This document shows, in pieces, positions 63,049 to 64,000 of a stretch of DNA of 64,000 nucleotides (positions are counted from its first letter, which is position 1; each line of letters begins with the position of its first letter). The position numbers and the translations under genes were made by a program. The notes under the pieces are model-generated. The model was not told the DNA's origin. It worked only from the letters and a program-made list of their open reading frames with translations, and made no database searches. The DNA is taken from positions 62,001 to 126,000 of the forward strand of contig NZ_BKAG01000008.1 of NCBI RefSeq assembly GCF_007992435.1, in the 5' to 3' direction. This DNA is from Prosthecobacter gellanilyticus. Its GTDB lineage: Bacteria > Verrucomicrobiota > Verrucomicrobiia > Verrucomicrobiales > Verrucomicrobiaceae.

Positions 63049-64000
63049 TTACCTCTTCAGCTTGCGCTTGAGACGCATCCAGGTGGGGACATCGAGGTCT
63101 TCGCCGCCATCGGCAAGGACGGGCTCGGTCTTCTGAAAGCGGCCGCGGTCTTCTTCAGAACCGAAGCGGAAGGCGATCTGCTCGTCGTCCTCGCTCACCT
63201 TGGAGGCGAGACGGGAACCGGGCATGTAAGGGGCGTCTTCCGCCGCAGGCGCGGGTGCGCGGCCGACCACAGCGGCGAGCGAGGTGGTGGGCAGAGGTGC
63301 GGGGCGCGGAGCAGGCTGGGTGATGAAGTCCTCAATGCGCGGCCGTGGAGGGCGCACTGGCTGCACGGGTTCCGGCTCGGGCTCTGGCTCTGGGATGTGA
63401 GCGGCGGCCATCGGCTGCTCGATGATGATCTCATCCGCGAACGGAGAAGGCTCTTCTTCGAAGGTCGCCTCAGCCACGGCCTCAGCCTCAGCTTGCGGCT
63501 CTTCCTCCAGGAAGGACTCAGGCTCGGGCTCGGGTTCAAACTCTGGCGCGCTGACTTCCTCCACGGAAAGCGGAAGCGGTGCGGAGGTGATGGAGGTCGG
63601 AGCCGCAGGAGCGGCGATCTCCTCGCTCCTGAAAAGCAAGTCCATCGGCTCTGTGGCAGGTGCAGACTTGGCGAGCTCAGCTCTCAGGGATGATTTGGAG
63701 GCGCGGGGCGCAGGGGCGGCCGCTGTGGCAGGGATGAGAGTAGGTGATGGTGCTGATGCTGGAGCTGGGGCGTGTGCGGCAGGCGCGCCCAGATTGTCCA
63801 TGATGGAGGGCATCGGGCGATCCTTGACCGGCAGCATGTCCACCGGAGGTGCGGCAGCCGCGACGGTATTCAGTTGAGCGAGACCGAGCGAGCTGAGCAG
63901 CGTGACGCAGACGGAGTCTCCGAGCTTTGCATCCACGGCGACGCCGAACAAGATGTGCGTCTGGTCCGGCACGTTCTTGCCGAGCAGCTTCATGATGGCA
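63049..64000 (-). CDS. ftsZ: FtsZ, C-terminal part with long acidic linker (5' end outside window)
   Basis: The frame runs off the right edge. The visible start, IMKLLGKNVPDQTHILFGVAVDAKLGDSVCVTLLSSLG, matches the end of the FtsZ GTPase activation domain (NIIFGAxxDxxLxDxVxVTVIATG). The following linker of about 240 residues is rich in Ala, Pro and Glu (EPEPEPE runs), far beyond the usual 50 or so. The last residues, DLDVPTWMRLKRKLKR, correspond to the conserved C-terminal peptide (DIPxFLRR type) that binds FtsA and ZipA-like anchors, with Trp-Met where Phe-Leu is usual and an extra basic end. FtsZ polymerises into the cytokinetic ring. An unusual, longer linker implies species-specific spacing of the ring from the membrane. 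Confidence 0.88.
   Translation of the reverse strand, partial: AIMKLLGKNVPDQTHILFGVAVDAKLGDSVCVTLLSSLGLAQLNTVAAAAPPVDMLPVKDRPMPSIMDNLGAPAAHAPAPASAPSPTLIPATAAAPAPRASKSSLRAELAKSAPATEPMDLLFRSEEIAAPAAPTSITSAPLPLSVEEVSAPEFEPEPEPESFLEEEPQAEAEAVAEATFEEEPSPFADEIIIEQPMAAAHIPEPEPEPEPVQPVRPPRPRIEDFITQPAPRPAPLPTTSLAAVVGRAPAPAAEDAPYMPGSRLASKVSEDDEQIAFRFGSEEDRGRFQKTEPVLADGGEDLDVPTWMRLKRKLKR

Overview
The window reads as chromosomal DNA from a GC-rich Gram-negative bacterium of the phylum Verrucomicrobia, most likely order Verrucomicrobiales (a Verrucomicrobium or Prosthecobacter relative). The markers are a PVC-type haem-binding protein with propeller, HEAT-like repeats and CxxCH, a five-gene cassette matching the Verru_Chthon A/B/C/D families, a PEP-CTERM protein, Calx-beta and autotransporter-like repeat proteins, and an FtsZ with a very long C-terminal linker. 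Most start codons have no visible Shine-Dalgarno sequence; several have pyrimidine-rich leaders.

Layout. 1-4224: 3' part of a secreted Calx-beta / beta-sandwich repeat protein. 4437-9663: probable operon of a degenerate SGNH-like exported protein, two small overlapping membrane proteins and a large PVC haem-binding protein. 9962-11760: probable type III secretion chaperone plus candidate effector, with a terminator-like hairpin just before the chaperone start. 11800-12913: glycine-zipper lipoprotein (minus) and histidine phosphatase (plus). 13127-44371: the centrepiece, a cassette of a pseudopilin (B), a 7756-residue mosaic repeat protein, a GspK-like protein of 1787 residues (A) and two more pseudopilins (C, D). 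44693-47992: RlpA-like lipoprotein converging on RNase R. 48150-51442: FAD oxidoreductase (plus), then DegT/DnrJ-type aminotransferase and OsmC protein (minus operon). 51706-54550: minus-strand exported GH16-like protein and SGNH hydrolase, plus a sugar isomerase-like protein. 55155-62779: SdrD-B / Ig-like surface protein translationally coupled to a PEP-CTERM protein. 63049-64000: 3' end of ftsZ (minus).

How the parts may work together. The cassette holds one copy each of proteins shaped like the four minor pseudopilins of type II secretion / type IV pili (GspH=D, GspI=B, GspJ=C, GspK=A) around a giant exported protein that has a signal peptide but no recognisable autotransporter beta-barrel. 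My inference is a dedicated pseudopilus tip that exports or displays the giant protein. The giant protein is itself layered: two propeller-like repeat sets are interrupted by blocks of other repeats, one by a complete second propeller-like array.

Several intergenic gaps carry REP-like palindromes or inverted repeats of unrelated sequence (49575-49770, 51526-51704, 62814-62989) or degenerate direct repeats (54771-54993). I found no tRNA, rRNA, CRISPR array, transposase or prophage. All family assignments come from reading motifs by eye; no database search was run.
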